A stretch of DNA of 64,000 nt from Microglena sp. YARC (GCA_022414725.1 CM039464.1:37867861-37931860), one strand, 5' to 3'. Positions 20,281 to 31,497 are shown, numbered from the stretch's first letter. Program-made: numbers and translations. The notes: generated from the letters alone by a model not told the origin.

Positions 20281-20350
20281 CATACATGCAAGATCAGCCT
20301 TGCTCTCGTTAATGTCGACAAACATTGAGGCCAATCCTGATGTTCCTTTC
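20281..20350 (-). CDS. TIM21-like exon 3, alternative copy A
   Basis: Acceptor AAACTGCAG, donor TATG|GTGAGT, 70 nt, reads KGTSGLASMFVDINESKADL, then ACM. It has the strongest splice sites by eye but the most divergent peptide. It is the first copy met after exon 2. Confidence 0.5.
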
Positions 20351-20360
20351 CTGCAGTTTT

Positions 20361-21219
20361 AATTATCACATGGTTACATACCATATGGATGTAAATACAT
20401 AATTATCACATGGTGGAACACTATATGTATATAAATACATAAATATCACATGGTTACATACCATATGTATATAATTAGCACATGGTTACATACCATATGT
20501 ATATAATTAGCACATGGTTACATACCATATGTATATAATTAGCACATGGTTATACTCGTATAGTCTATCAGTATATAATCATAACAAGGTTATCCACCAT
20601 TTGTATATAACTAGCACATGGTTATACGCGTGTAGCTGATCCGTATATTCTCATCGCAAGGTTATACAAAATAACTATATAATTATCACATGGTCATACA
20701 CGTGTAGTTGATCCGTATGTGTGTGTGTGGTGGCCACCACCACCACCACCACCACCATCACCACCCACCACCACCACCACCACCACCATCACCACCACCA
20801 TCACCACCACCACCACCACCATCACCACCACCATCACCACCATCACACCACCACCACCACCACCACCACCACCATCACCACCACCACACATTATCTCATG
20901 GTTATACACGTGTACTTGATCCGTATGTGTGTGTGTGGTGGCCACCACCACCACCACCACCACCACCACCACCACCACACATTATCACATGGTTATACAC
21001 ATATAGTTGACCTGTATATTCTCATCGCAAGGTTATACAAAATAACTATATAATTATCACATGGTTATGCACTAGTCCATACTCATCTGTATTATTTGCG
21101 GTTGCGGAAATCTCTTTAGCCGAATTGGCAACCTCCCGGACTACAACAAACATTCAGTTGACTCCAGTATTTGCAAAATCTGTAATCTCAACATCTGTTA
21201 TCATATACACCAGCAACAG
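20361..21219. repeat. Intron satellites: CATATGTATATAATTAGCAC units and (CAC)n
   Basis: About ten ~30-bp units with CACATGGTTACATACCATAT lie at 20365-20700 and 20985-21070. Two CAC/CCACCA tracts follow TGTGTGTGTGGTGGCCACCA (about 20735-20885 and 20940-20978). The ORFs here are low-complexity. Confidence 0.85.
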
Positions 21220-21337
21220 TGCCAGCTAGGAACAGCATGGTACGTACATCAAGGAACCATGACCCACCATATGGAGTACACAGCCACAGCGCCAGCTAGG
21301 AACAGCATGGTACGTACATCAAGGAACCATGACCCAC
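21220..21337 (-). repeat. 3'-edge decoys of TIM21-like exon 2
   Basis: Two tandem copies of the exon end (CTAGCTGGCGCTGTGGCTGT...CATATG|GTGGGTC) joined by GTTCCTTGATGTACGTACC intron sequence. Confidence 0.85.
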
Positions 21338-21498
21338 CATATGAAGTACACAGCCACAGCGCCAGCTAGGAACATCATGGTATTTCCATGCCGTTGCCAT
21401 AGTGCAATCAGGCGGAGACTAATCACACTGCTGGCGCGCTCTCCCAAATACTTGTGGAGGGTGTTCTGCAAACATTGGGAATACGCCAGGGTGAAGGG
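21338..21498 (-). CDS. TIM21-like protein, exon 2
   Basis: Acceptor ACACTCTCAG and donor ATATG|GTGGGT bound 161 nt. It reads PFTLAYSQCLQNTLHKYLGE, then RASSVISLRLIALWQRHGNT and MMFLAGAVAVYFIW, the last being a probable membrane helix. Phase 0 in agrees with exon 1 (ends SAQT). Phase 2 out (TG) is completed to Trp by the first G of exon 3. The longer ORF reading past the donor (WVMVP) is intron. Confidence 0.65.
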
Positions 21499-21529
21499 CT
21501 GAGAGTGTTGGATTTTATAGACTCCCACA

Positions 21530-22220
21530 TGGGTTGCCGTTATATTTATTTGAATGAGTTGCCGTATTATATTATTTGAATGAGTTGCAGTACTATATGT
21601 ATTCTTTGAATGAGTTGCCGTATTATATTATTTGAATGAGTTGCAGTATTATATGTATTCTTTGAATGAGTTGCCGTTTTATATTATTTGAATGAGTTGC
21701 CGTATTATATTATTTGAATGAGTTGCAGTATTATATGTATTCTTCGAATGAGTTGCCGTATTATATTATTTGAATGAGTTGCCGCATTATATTATTTTAA
21801 TGAGTTGCCGTATTATAATATTTAAATGCGTTGCCCAGGCGTTGCCCTACTTAAATATTTGAATGAGTAGCAGTATTATAATATTTGAATGCGTTGCCCT
21901 ATTTAATTATTTGAATGAGTTGCAGTATTATATTATTTTAATTAGTTGCAGTATTATATATTTGTATTAGTTGCCGTTTTATATTATTTGAATCAGTTTC
22001 AGTATTATAAAATTTGAATGACTTGCATTATTATATTATTTGAATAATTTGCAGTATTATATATTTGTATTATTTGAATGAGTTGCAGTATCTCATATTA
22101 TGTATTTATATTATTTGAATGAGTTGCAGTATCTCATATTATATATTTATATTATTTGAATGAGTTGCAGTATCTCGTATTATATATTTTTATTATTTGA
22201 ATGAGTTGCAGTATTCTATT
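21530..22220. repeat. ~26-28-bp tandem array (TATTTGAATGAGTTGCCG)
   Basis: More than twenty diverged units of TTTGAATGAGTTGC(C/A)GTATTATATTA fill the intron between exons 1 and 2. No coding content. Confidence 0.9.
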
Positions 22221-22257
22221 CTTTGAAAAATATTTACATAGAGGTTAGATCACACTG

Positions 22258-22920
22258 ATGGGACTACTCCCAACCCCTCCCCATTCCATACCTACCCACC
22301 CAACTCCAATACAACCACCTGCCTACCCAACCCAACCCACTCACTGCCCACCCAACACCACATACTCCCACCTGCCCACCCAACTCCAATCCCGCCTACC
22401 CACAAAACCTCACTCCCAACCACCCACCCACAAAACTCAATCACACCCGCCCAACCCCACTCACACCAACCTGCCCACCCGAATCCACTCCCACCTGCCC
22501 ACCCAACCCCACTCCCACCAAAACAACCCAACTCGCACCCACACAACCCCACTCCCACCCACCTGCCCGCCCACCCGACTCCACTCCCACACACCCACTC
22601 CCACCCACGCAACCCCACTTCCATCCACCTACCAAACCACCCAACTCCACTCCACTCCACTCCCTCCCACCTGCCCACCCAACTCCACTCCCACACACCC
22701 ACTCCCACACACGCAAACCCACTCCCATTCACTTACCCACCCAACTCCAATCCCACCCACCCGCCCACCCAACTCCACTCCCATTCACCCACTCACTCCC
22801 ACTCCCACACCCACCCAAACCCACTCACACAAACACACACCCAAATTCACTCACACACACCTGCCCAACCACTCACCCACCCAACTTCACTCTCACCACC
22901 CAGCCCAACCCATCCCATTC
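22258..22920. repeat. C-rich minisatellite (CCCACCCAACTCCACTCCCA)
   Basis: Degenerate ~20-30-bp units, C on the plus strand. The ORFs on both strands are Pro/Thr/His or Gly/Trp/Val low-complexity and are not genes. Confidence 0.85.
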
Positions 22921-23102
22921 TAGCATGCTGACTTCCAGTTTGGGCCGACAATCCACGATACCCAGCATGAGATAATAGCACTCCTCCTGCTGCTGCTCCT
23001 GCATTGGCCACCCTCACCTGCCCACTCAACTGCACTCCCACCCACCTGCACACTCAACCTACTCCCACCCGTCTGCACACCCCATCCAGCATGCTGACTT
23101 AC
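22921..23102 (-). repeat. 3'-edge decoy of TIM21-like exon 1
   Basis: A copy (about 22922-23020) of the exon end GTGGCCAATGCAGGAGCAG...CGGCCCAAACT in which the donor GTAAGT has become GGAAGT, so it should not splice. Confidence 0.85.
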
Positions 23103-23408
23103 AGTTTGGGCCGACAATCCGCGATACCCAGCATGAGATAAAAGCACTCCTCCACTAACTGCTCCTGCATTGGCCACCCATACCTGCCTCCCTAGCTGCA
23201 ATCCAACTCCCTTCATCTCCAAGAAAGCCACCCTAGAATAACTCGCAACAATCCCACTCCGAACCAAGGCGTTTGAAAAACTGCGCAGAGCCTGGGCAGC
23301 TGGGAGGTCGGTAGAAGAGAACGCATGTCGAAATGCGTTTGATTGCGTCAGCTGCAGGTGGGAAGCCAATGATCGGGAACATGCCCCCTCTAGCAATTTC
23401 AGAATCAT
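23103..23408 (-). CDS. TIM21-like protein, exon 1 (mitochondrial presequence)
   Basis: ATG at 23406-23408 opens 102 codons to donor CAAACT|GTAAGT, phase 0. The protein starts MILKLLEGACSRSLASHLQL and continues with Arg/Ser-rich, acid-poor sequence (SNAFRHAFSS, ALRSFSNALVRSG), as expected of a mitochondrial targeting peptide. It ends GGVLLSHAGYRGLSAQT. The start is chosen because the presequence begins there and the frame upstream has no better signal. It joins exon 2 in phase. Confidence 0.65.
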
Positions 23409-24544
23409 GGAAAGATAAGTCTGGGCGAGGAGGAGACCGATGCGCACAAATCGCTGCTCCTGATCTCTGGGGTTCGTTGGATGTTTTTTGTCCGAGGGAC
23501 CTTGAGCGGCCCCCTCGCGAAAATGGAGGCATCTGGCATGACGGCAACCAGCGTGGCGCGCGGGACAGGCTGGAAGAGTGGGGTGGGCGGGGGCGGGGGC
23601 ACGGCAACTTGTGGAGTACTGAAGCTGTACTGAATTAAGTACAAGGGATTTCGCCTGAAATGGGCGTCAGCGCACCGTCAGCGTCAAAAAACCCTATTTG
23701 TGGCCCTTAGTTTTCCGGGCGGTCAAATTTCGAGCCGCATGCGAAACTGTTCAGGTCGCTAGATAGTAGGATCATTGGCCCAGGAGTAGAGCTTATACCT
23801 CCCATTCGTAGATTTGAAAGGGGTGGCCAATCGGAAGCGCAGGAGCTCGCGGGCCGAGGTGTCGATTCCCTCAATGTGAGACAGTTGGTGAGTTGGAAAT
23901 CGACACCGCACTAAATGAACTCGATCGAACTCAATAAGCGATATTTTGGTCATATTTTAAGCTCATGGCTTTCCCAACGTCCTAAACCAATACTTTATTC
24001 AGACGGAACATTTCGAGCATCATCATCGCGGTCTAGGAAAATATTTTCCCGGGACCCGTTTTCACCCTCATTTCTAGATTTCGCATGCGGCGAGTGGATA
24101 AGAGTGACTAGACCTGGATAAGTGAGTGGAAAATAGTGACACGCTGGCGAAGTTGAAATGGACGTTTCTGTACTCCACAAGTTGCCGTGCGGGGGTGGGC
24201 TCGGTGTCCAGGTCAGAATTACGTGTCATCCTAACTTCCTAAGTCGACATTTTTCCTTTTTTGCATGTTTCCTTTTTTCCTTTTTCCTTTTTCCCATTCC
24301 GTTGTTCACTTTTTCCCTCTGGCGTGTTTCTAATAGATATTACCTTGAACTAAGCCCGTCCAATGGAGCCCCCACCCCCTTTTTCCTTTTTCGGTTTTTC
24401 CTCGGGCAAAATCCTAATAGATATTGCCCTGTACTGAGCCTGTTGTACCGGCGGAGGTGCCCAAACCCCGTATATATGCGAGACGCTGGCCGTTTTGACG
24501 TCTTAGACGATGTGAGTACTGGTAATCATGGGGCACATGTCACT
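23409..24544. promoter_or_regulatory. Intergenic region between divergent genes
   Basis: It separates the TIM21-like start (-) from the membrane-protein start (+). It has no satellite arrays over most of its length, unlike the introns. A tandem pair of ~100-bp units (CTAATAGATATT(A/G)CC...) lies at about 24325-24470. A bidirectional promoter is inference. Confidence 0.4.
24471..24477 (+). promoter_or_regulatory. TATA-like box
   Basis: TATATAT in a GC-rich setting (CCCCGTATATATGCG), 68 bp before the proposed ATG of the downstream gene. Confidence 0.35.
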
Positions 24545-24654
24545 ATGTCAGCAATGTCGACGCAAACCCAAGATTGTCCTATTGGGCCCGTATGTGGTCT
24601 AGCAGACTGTATCAGCTGTGGACCTGCTCAAACATTGAATATGTGGGTGGATGG
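24545..24654 (+). CDS. Multi-pass membrane protein with repeat tail, exon 1
   Basis: ATG, 36 codons plus two bases, donor GATGG|GTAAGT. It reads MSAMSTQTQDCPIGPVCGLA, then DCISCGPAQTLNMWVDG: Cys-rich, no signal peptide. Phase 2 fits exon 2 at 28833, which supplies the third base of the last Gly codon and continues into a hydrophobic helix. The frame is open further upstream without another good ATG. Moderately supported. Confidence 0.45.
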
Positions 24655-26959
24655 GTAAGTATTTAGAGAATCACACAATCCCTGATTTTTAATTCTGAAT
24701 TTCTGAGGACGTCATTGTGTGCGCCAGAGTATAAACAGTAAATACCTTGATAAATATGTAATTTCATGCCGTGCCTCTTATTTCTAATTGGTGGAGGGGG
24801 TGGGTTGGGGGTGGGTTGGGGTGGGGTGGGTTGAAGGGGGGGGGACAGCCCTCAGATTTTTAAGGCATTCTGGGGCACTCGTTTTTGTTTACTCCTGGCA
24901 ACGCACAGCATACGTTCCATACAAGTTGCTGTACAATGCAGCATTCTGTAAAATACAGCAAAGTACAATCCTTTGCAGCTCAGAGACAATCATTGCTACA
25001 CCAGTGGAGGACGTCTTTAGTGAAGATAATGGATCTTCAAAGCCCTTGGCAAGGCGGCAGTACTTATTGAATTGGAGCTCCAAAGCCTCCAGTTGACATC
25101 TGCATTTTGATGGACCTGTCAAGAACTCAAGATAGACGCGCTCAAGGAACCCAAGATGCACTACAGCGAACGCCTTGTAACCTGAATGTATGTTCAAGTA
25201 CCTTCGCTTGGGTATGGACACTTGGCTAGACATCGTGCTGAATGAGTGCTCACATCCTCGTCTGCTCCGTCCTCATCGATGAAGAGAGTCCTTTGAAGGC
25301 CCTAACCCTGTTAAGGTTGCGCATTCTCCAGGTAAGGTAGAAGATGACTTGGACTGCTTCTATAATGGATGGTGCAGTTAGTTACCGCCCCTCCATGGGT
25401 AGCGACTTCGGTACATCAGGCGCACTGTCGAGCAAATCGGATGTGCAAATCGGGTGCGCAAAACGGATGCGCTGCAGGCCCTAAGGTTGCAGCCCGCAAA
25501 ATTGCCTGCGCCCGCCGGCGCCCCACGCCACCTGTATATGTTATCACGTCACGTCACGTCACGTCACCTCACACGCGTGTAATCACGTCACGTCACGTCA
25601 CAAAGGGGTACAATCTAAACCTATCACCATCAACACTAAGGGGTACCTATTGATACTAAGGGGACCCGCTATTCACACTCATAGGCTATCACGTACTCAC
25701 GTCACGTCACACTCATAGGCTATCATGTACTCACGTCACGTCAGCAGGGATCAAAATCCACACGGGCGGTCACATTCTGGTTAGATGCTGCCTTGGGTGA
25801 CGAGGTTGACCCACTCCAGGCTGGAGTGGTCCCACTCCGTTGGGGACTTTGGACCTGGGCCAGATGGCCTGCTGCACATTCAAGCAATGCTGCGTGCCTC
25901 GAGTTTCTGCACCTTCTGACCACAGCGAGAGGCCGTGCGAGCGCATATTGAGAAAGTTCGCAATTAATCGTTGGTACGGCAAACCGCCAAGCAGGCGACT
26001 CCAACTCGGCGACGGCTCACCCCTCACCCAGGCTCACCCCCGCTCACCCCGATACGGTCTGTCGGTCGGTCGGTCGGTCGGTCGGTCGGTCGGGCAATGA
26101 CGCAACTTTATGATAACAGTAGATATCTACAACTTCAACGTTGTCCAGGATTCGCTAAGATTGTAAAAATATCTGGTAAATTATCTCCATTTGGGTGAAT
26201 ATGAAAGCAGATCTGAAAGCAGATAGCAGAGTTGTTCAGAACAATTCAGCTCGCTGACGAGTGCACTCGCGAATGAAGTGGCGAGAACTAACTTCGGATC
26301 TAACTGCGGTGGTATGTCAATAGCCACGTCCAGTTAGGCGGAGCGACCAGAGCATTTGCAGACTGGCCAGTGTTGCGTCTCGCCAGGTTACAGGAATGGA
26401 TATCCAAATACTTAAGGCTTGTGCGACTGGGTGGCAGGTGCGCCTAGCGAAGTTGGATGCGTCTTTCGTCTGGCATATGCATCAACTCCTCATATGCACA
26501 GTAAATGGGCGTGGGATTCCGGAGGCCCAATCTATTCGCTTTCGCTCGAGCTGGCCACAGATAAGCATGACGCGGCTTAGTCTACAATCCCGTCGGAATT
26601 CTCTTCGTACATGATGCTTACAGGCTTCTTATCACCGTCGCGAAGCCCCTCGTTTTACTTGACTCTTGCCACGTTCTGCCGTTGGCCTGGTGCCGACTCT
26701 CGACCTTATTCGCCGCGAGGCTGCTGAAAAATGCAGCAACAGTGTCAAAATGATTTGCAGCACAAAGCTGCCATTGTTTTCTAATTATGCGCTTCCTTTC
26801 GGCTTAATTATCACGCGCAGTGCACTTTAGTCGCATGGATGACGCATGTCCACTGCAGAACTTCCACCCCCAATTCTGAACTTCCCACCACCCACCACCC
26901 AATGCACCCACTTGAATACCTCTGATATATTATATGATATTATCACTTTGGGTGGGAGC

Positions 26960-27155
26960 ATTCTGGTAGTTTGCCTCAGATAGCAGTGCTACAACAAATT
27001 GCTTCAGATAGCAGTATGCTGGCAGATCACTTGAGACAGCAGTGTGCTTCAGATAGCAGTAGAGATAGCAGTTTGCTTCAGATAGCAGTTGAGACAGTAG
27101 TCTGCTTCAGATAGCAGTTCAGATAGCAGTATGCTTCAGATAGCAGTTGAGATAG
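26960..27155. repeat. Tandem repeat of TTCAGATAGCAG units
   Basis: About eight irregular units of 15-40 bp containing CTTCAGATAGCAGT or GAGA(T/C)AGCAGT. Confidence 0.85.
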
Positions 27156-27400
27156 CAGCAATGGCATCACTCCAATGTTTGTCTTCAGACAGCAAGCCTG
27201 AGGTACTTCACTCAAAAGAGCAATACCTCTGTAGTTCCAGGGTTCTTTGTAAGGAAAGGAACCAGAGTCTGTACGTAGCACCATGATGCTCCTACTAGCA
27301 GCCTTCATGGTGCCACTAGCTGCTTTTTCAACCCCCCAATGCAACCCTCAAAGGCTCTAACCAAGCACCCCAAATAACAAGGTGCGTTATATACAGGGAA

Positions 27401-27560
27401 CGGTAATATGATATCATATGATATCATGTCATCACATGATATCATATGATGCCGGCAGTCTGACTAGGCCAAAGTTACCATTCATATTCAATTTCATATC
27501 ATGCAATTTGTATGATATCATATGATATCATACTCGCCTTTGGGCAACATCATATGATAT
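27401..27560. repeat. AT-rich palindrome-rich repeat (CATATGATATCAT), copy 1
   Basis: Multiple ATATCATATGATATCAT palindromes around GCCGGCAGTCTGACTA and an AAAGTTACCATTC spacer. A relative with GCCGGTGGTCTGACTAAG lies at 33546-33712. Confidence 0.75.
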
Positions 27561-27742
27561 GCCGGTGCCTACTCCCTAGAATTGTTGCACATGTGGTACA
27601 AGTAGCACATTCAATAAAGGCCTTGGTAGTTCATGCCAGGTACAGTACTCCACTACTCTAGTAGTTAACTTCAAGCAGCAAGCCTCTGGTACGTCAATAA
27701 AAAGCAATACCTAGGCAGTTCACTGCAGAAACAAGTCCTAAG

Positions 27743-27972
27743 AAAATTGGCGGAGTGTGTTGGCAACGGAACGACAGGTGGCAACGACAGATCTGGCCGA
27801 AGCCAGTTAGGTATGAGACAGTTGGCTGACATGTCATCTGGCCGAAGCCAGTTAGGTATGAGACAGTTGGCTGACATGTCAGGCTTCGTTATTTCTGTCG
27901 GTCGGACGCACAAACGGACAACGGGGTGAATATGAAGGCTCCTGCCTCCAAGGAAGGGGGGCTCTGCCAAAA
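27743..27972 (+). repeat. GGCGGAG-ended palindromic repeat, copy
   Basis: AAAATTGGCGGAGTGTGTTGG at one end and GGGGGGCTCTGCCAAAAA at the other. A 46-bp inner block (TCTGGCCGAAGCCAGTTAGG...GACATGTCA) is duplicated. Confidence 0.8.
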
Positions 27973-27989
27973 ACAGAAAGCAAGACTCT

Positions 27990-28620
27990 TGTTCATTCAT
28001 TCATTCATTCATTCACTCATTCATTCATTCATTCATTCATTCATTCATTCATTCATTCATTCATTCATTCATTCATTCATTCATTCATTCATTCATTCAT
28101 TCATTCATTCATTCATTCATTCATTCATTCATTCATTCATTCATTCATCTGTCCATCTGTCCGTCTGTCCGTCTGTTTGTCCGTCCCTCCCTCCCTCCCT
28201 CCCTCCCTCCCTCCCTCCCTCCCTCCCTCCCTTACTCCCTCCCTCCATCCATCCATCCATCCATCCATCCATCCATCCATCCATCCATCCATTCATTCAT
28301 TCATTCATTCATTCATTCATTCATTCATTCATTCATTCATTCATTCATTCATTCATTCATTCATGCATGCATTCATGCATTCATGCATGCATGCATGCAT
28401 TCATTCATTCATTCATTCATTCATTCATTCATTCATTCATCCATGCATGCATTCATTCATTCATTCATCCATCCATCCATCCATCCATCCATCCATCCAT
28501 TCATCCATCCATCCATCCATCCATTCATCCATTCATCCATCCATTCATTCATTCATTCATTCATTCATTCATTCATTCATTCATTCATTCATTCATTCAT
28601 TCAATCAATCAACCAATCAA
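27990..28620. repeat. Compound (CATT)n/(CATC)n/(CCCT)n microsatellite
   Basis: Over 600 bp of ATTC/ATCC tetranucleotide repeats. All three frames stay open ([15 protein letters not shown]), which explains the 300-codon ORFs; these are not genes. Confidence 0.95.
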
Positions 28621-28832
28621 TCCCCTCTCCCTCCACCCAACCCCCTCTCCTTGCCTACCCTCCACCCCCTCTCCCTCCACCCAACCCCCTCTCCCTCCCT
28701 TTCCACCCCCTCTCCTTGCCTCCTTGCCTCCACTCTACACCCTCTCCCTCCTTACCCACCCCAATGAGCGCAGGGCAAACAAGAAAAGCAGTACAAAGCC
28801 TTCAGGGAGGCACGGGCCTCATTCTTCGTCAG

Positions 28833-29157
28833 CGTTTCCGTAGGCTTGCATTGCCTACTTTTCGTCGTGATGTCCATCAAATTGGCGGTAACAAATCCAA
28901 GTGCCCATGCAGAGGATGCCCCTCCAGTGCTACCCCTAATCGCAGCTACTTTGATCATTGCAATTCGATGGATACTGAAGGCATGCAAGTTACCTCAATA
29001 CATTCTGTCCGTCAACTATGCATTTCGGTACATGGAGGCGGCGTATTGTATCGCCTTAGGGTTAGGCTATGTCCCAAGCGGTCCTGTCATCCACAACAGG
29101 GTGGTTATGCCCCTCGTCGATGTTGGCATGTCGCTGATAGATGGAATCTTCCTCCAG
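28833..29157 (+). CDS. Multi-pass membrane protein with repeat tail, exon 2
   Basis: Acceptor TTCTTCGTCAG, donor CTCCAG|GTGGGT, one base then 108 codons, phase 0 out. It encodes hydrophobic VSVGLHCLLFVVMSIKLAV, APPVLPLIAATLIIAIRWIL, then a YMEAAYCIALGLGYV helix and VGMSLIDGIFLQ. No family is recognised. If the gene instead starts at ATG 28870 (MSIKLAV), exon 1 would be dispensable. A copy of the exon end with its donor lies at 29276-29341. Confidence 0.6.
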
Positions 29158-29275
29158 GTGGGTTCTGTGGTGGGTGGTTGGGTGGGGCGCTAGTGGTGGG
29201 TGGGTGGTGGAGGTTGTGTGTGGGTGTGGGTGTGGGTGGGGTGGGGGGGGTGGGGGGGGGCTGGTCGTGGGGGGG

Positions 29276-29341
29276 TGGTGGTTATGCCCCCTCCTCGATG
29301 TCGGCATGTCCCTGATAGATGGAATCTTCCTCCAGGTGGGT
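29276..29341 (+). repeat. 3'-edge decoy of exon 2
   Basis: It repeats GGTTATGCCCC...GATAGATGGAATCTTCCTCC plus donor AG|GTGGGT, diverged at a few bases, on the donor side of the exon and separated from it by a GTGGGTGG-rich run. Confidence 0.9.
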
Positions 29342-29645
29342 GCTGGGGGGGGGGGGGGGGGGGGTAGGTGGTTGGGTGTGTGGTGTGGTGGTGTGGTGCT
29401 AGGGGGGGGGGTAGGGGGGTAGGGGGGTGCCTGTGGTGGGGTGACAGCTTTGTCCGATAGTATGTTTGTATGTTTGTCCGTCACGTTCCAACCCTGCGCC
29501 TCTTAAACCCACTCTCCACCCTTCCAAACCTCGGACAGCTCGAACTTGGCCGACAATTTTGAACCCACTCTCCGCCAGTTTTCTACGTCGCTCGCTTGAG
29601 ACTCGCCTAGGTGCAGTTAAAAAGCTCGTAGTTGGATTTCGGGTG

Positions 29646-29990
29646 GGTGTTAGCGGTCTGGCTCTGCTGTGTACTGCTAGTAGGGAGGTGTTAGCGGTCC
29701 GGCTCTGCTGTGTACTGCTAGTAGGGAGGTGTTAGCGGTCCGGCTCTGCTGTGTACTGCTAGTAGGGAGGTGTTAGCGGTCCGGCTCTGCTGTGTACTGC
29801 TAGTAGGGAGGTGTTAGCGGTCCGGCTCTGCTGTGTACTGCTAGTAGGGAGGTGTTAGCGGTCCGGCTCTGCTGTGTACTGCTAGTAGGGAGGTGTTAGC
29901 GGTCCGGCTCTGCTATGTACTGCTAGTAGAGAGGTGTTGGCGGTCCGGCTCTGCTGTGTACTGCTAGTGCCTATCTTTCTGTCGGGGACG
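29646..29990 (+). repeat. 41-bp tandem repeat, about eight copies
   Basis: Unit GTGTTAGCGGTCCGGCTCTG...ACTGCTAGTAGGGAG, nearly perfect; the last copies carry single changes. It lies in the intron. Confidence 0.95.
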
Positions 29991-30027
29991 GGCTCTTGGG
30001 CTTTATTGTCCGGGACTCGGAGTAGGG

Positions 30028-30272
30028 ATGGAGCACATCCTTGGGATTGAGTTTGATGACAAGCGATTTCTGGCCAAGCCTGGTCCAAAAATAGAGAAAG
30101 GTTGGGGGCAGGGATGAGGCTGGTGGTGGTGGAGTCCGTGTTGGTAGTGTTGGTGTTGGTGTTGGTGTTGGTGATGCTGGATGGAGCACATGACTGGGAT
30201 TGAGTTTGAGGACTAGCGATTTCTGACCAAGCCTGCTCCAAAAATAGAGAAAGGTTGGGGGTAGGGATGGGC
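30028..30272. repeat. Direct duplication of a ~95-bp block with (TTGGTG)n between
   Basis: GATGGAGCACAT...GATTGAGTTTGA...AAAAATAGAGAAAGGTTGGGG occurs at 30028-30122 and 30179-30272, about 85-90% alike. Confidence 0.8.
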
Positions 30273-30308
30273 TTCATTGTACGGTAGTCGACGTGGTTAC
30301 TTTGAGTA

Positions 30309-30508
30309 AATTGGAGTGTTCGAAGTGGTAGACTAAGTGACTTTAAGAATATAGAGTCGGGGGTTCGACTCCCCCTTCGGTCGCTCTTGGCGTTGCAGGT
30401 CGTCGTCAACCGCGATGGTAGCTTGTCCAGTTGAGGTAAGAGACCGCTCCCCACCCACGAACAACGGGCTCCCTTAACATCACGCCCTACCAGGCGTTAT
30501 CATTACCT
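30309..30508 (+). mobile_element. tRNA-derived SINE copy
   Basis: Head with AGTGGTAGACTAAGTG and B box GGTTCGACTCC, body CGCTCTTGGCGTTGCAGGTC, end CACCAGGCGTTATCATTACC-like. No clear flanking duplication. Confidence 0.8.
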
Positions 30509-31007
30509 AGAGTGCTCAAAGCAAGCGTTCGCTGTGAAAACAATAGCATGGAATAACACGATAGGACTCTTGTCGGCTTCTAACTTTGTAACAGCTTCTA
30601 GCTTTGTTCAGTTTGTTTTAATGCCATGGTCTCCCGACGCGTCGGCTGAACATTTTTGTTTTGTGTTCTATAATTTGGATTTGAATTTGAATATCTTTGA
30701 TTGGTGTTCTATAATTTGAATTTGGATTTGAATTTGAACGTCTTTGTTTGGTGTTCCGTGATTTGTTTTGAATCCTCAACTGCTTCTATGTAACACCTTC
30801 TAGCTTTGCTTAGTTTTGTTTTGGTGACATGGTCTCCCAGCCTTCAAAATTGCTCACTGTCAAACAGCTTCTAGGCAGCTCCCCTGACTGGCTATTCACC
30901 CAAACCTAACGCAGCCTGAAGCTGGCACAATCGAATTCTTCTTCTTGAATCTGATGTGAGTCTGTCAAGCTCTGGGTACTTTCGGAGGCCAGTAGGGCTC
31001 CAGAATA

Positions 31008-31084
31008 ATGTCGTCGTCGTCTTTATCATCATTATCTTCATCTTCATCATCATCATCATCATCACCATTACATCATCACCATAA

Positions 31085-31125
<41 letters not shown>

Positions 31126-31180
31126 CCATCATCATCAGCAGCATCATCATCATCACCATCATCATCAGCATCACTCACAT
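31008..31180. repeat. (ATC)n microsatellite
   Basis: TCATCATCATC runs with interruptions; the ORF is poly-Ser or poly-Ile. Confidence 0.95.
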
Positions 31181-31194
31181 CAAAACTCTCCTCC

Positions 31195-31497
31195 CCAACC
31201 TGCAGATCACTGCCTGTCTGGCCATTCCCCCTTGTTTTCCTTATTTTTCTTGTCTCCTACTAAAGTCTTCAGCACGCCTTGCCGTACCCCACCCCCACCC
31301 CTTTGTCTCTTACCCCATCTCCCCCATCCCACCCCCCACGTACAGATCATTGCCTGTCAGGCCATTCCCCCCTCTGTTCCTTCTTTTGCTTACCTCCTAC
31401 TGAAGTCTTCAGCACGCCTTGATGCAGCCCACCCCACCCCCACCCCACCCCTCCCCCCCACCCCACCCATCTCCCCCACCCCACCCCCCACGTACAG
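31195..31497 (+). repeat. 5'-edge decoys of exon 3 (two copies)
   Basis: CTGCAG|ATCACTGCCTGTCTGGCC near 31207 and CGTACAG|ATCATTGCCTGTCAG near 31347 precede the real CGTACAG|ATCACTGCCCCCCAG at 31498. Each carries TACTAAAGTCTTCAGCACGC-like sequence and a CCCCACCCC run. Confidence 0.88.

Larger units (their letters stand above)
19661..20360 (-). repeat. Array of five copies of TIM21-like exon 3
   Basis: Three full 70-nt copies (19817-19886, 20108-20177, 20281-20350) and two 5'-edge fragments (about 19668-19705 and 19962-20004). C-rich CACACCCAC repeats and TAAGAACGCTTCATCACAG-like sequence separate them. Confidence 0.85.
24655..28832 (+). other. First intron of the membrane-protein gene: repeats, no clear gene
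   Basis: It contains G-rich sequence (24780-24840), CACGT tandem repeats (about 25540-25750), a CGGT run (26058-26092), GCAGTTTGCTTCAGATA repeats, an AT-rich palindromic repeat, a GGCGGAG-ended repeat and long CATT/CATC/CCCT microsatellites. A minus-strand ORF of 114 codons at 24889-25233 has no recognisable motif. Confidence 0.55.

Noticed and set aside
22258..22923. 221-codon Pro/Thr/His ORF
   Set aside because: C-rich minisatellite within the TIM21-like gene's intron.
24889..25233. 114-codon minus-strand ORF as a gene
   Set aside because: No recognisable motif, no supporting splice sites or edge decoys, and it lies within an intron; openness alone is weak evidence.
27926..28843. 305-codon ORF (IHSFIHSF...) and overlapping 196- and 310-codon ORFs
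   Set aside because: They are translations of a tetranucleotide microsatellite that stays open in all three frames.
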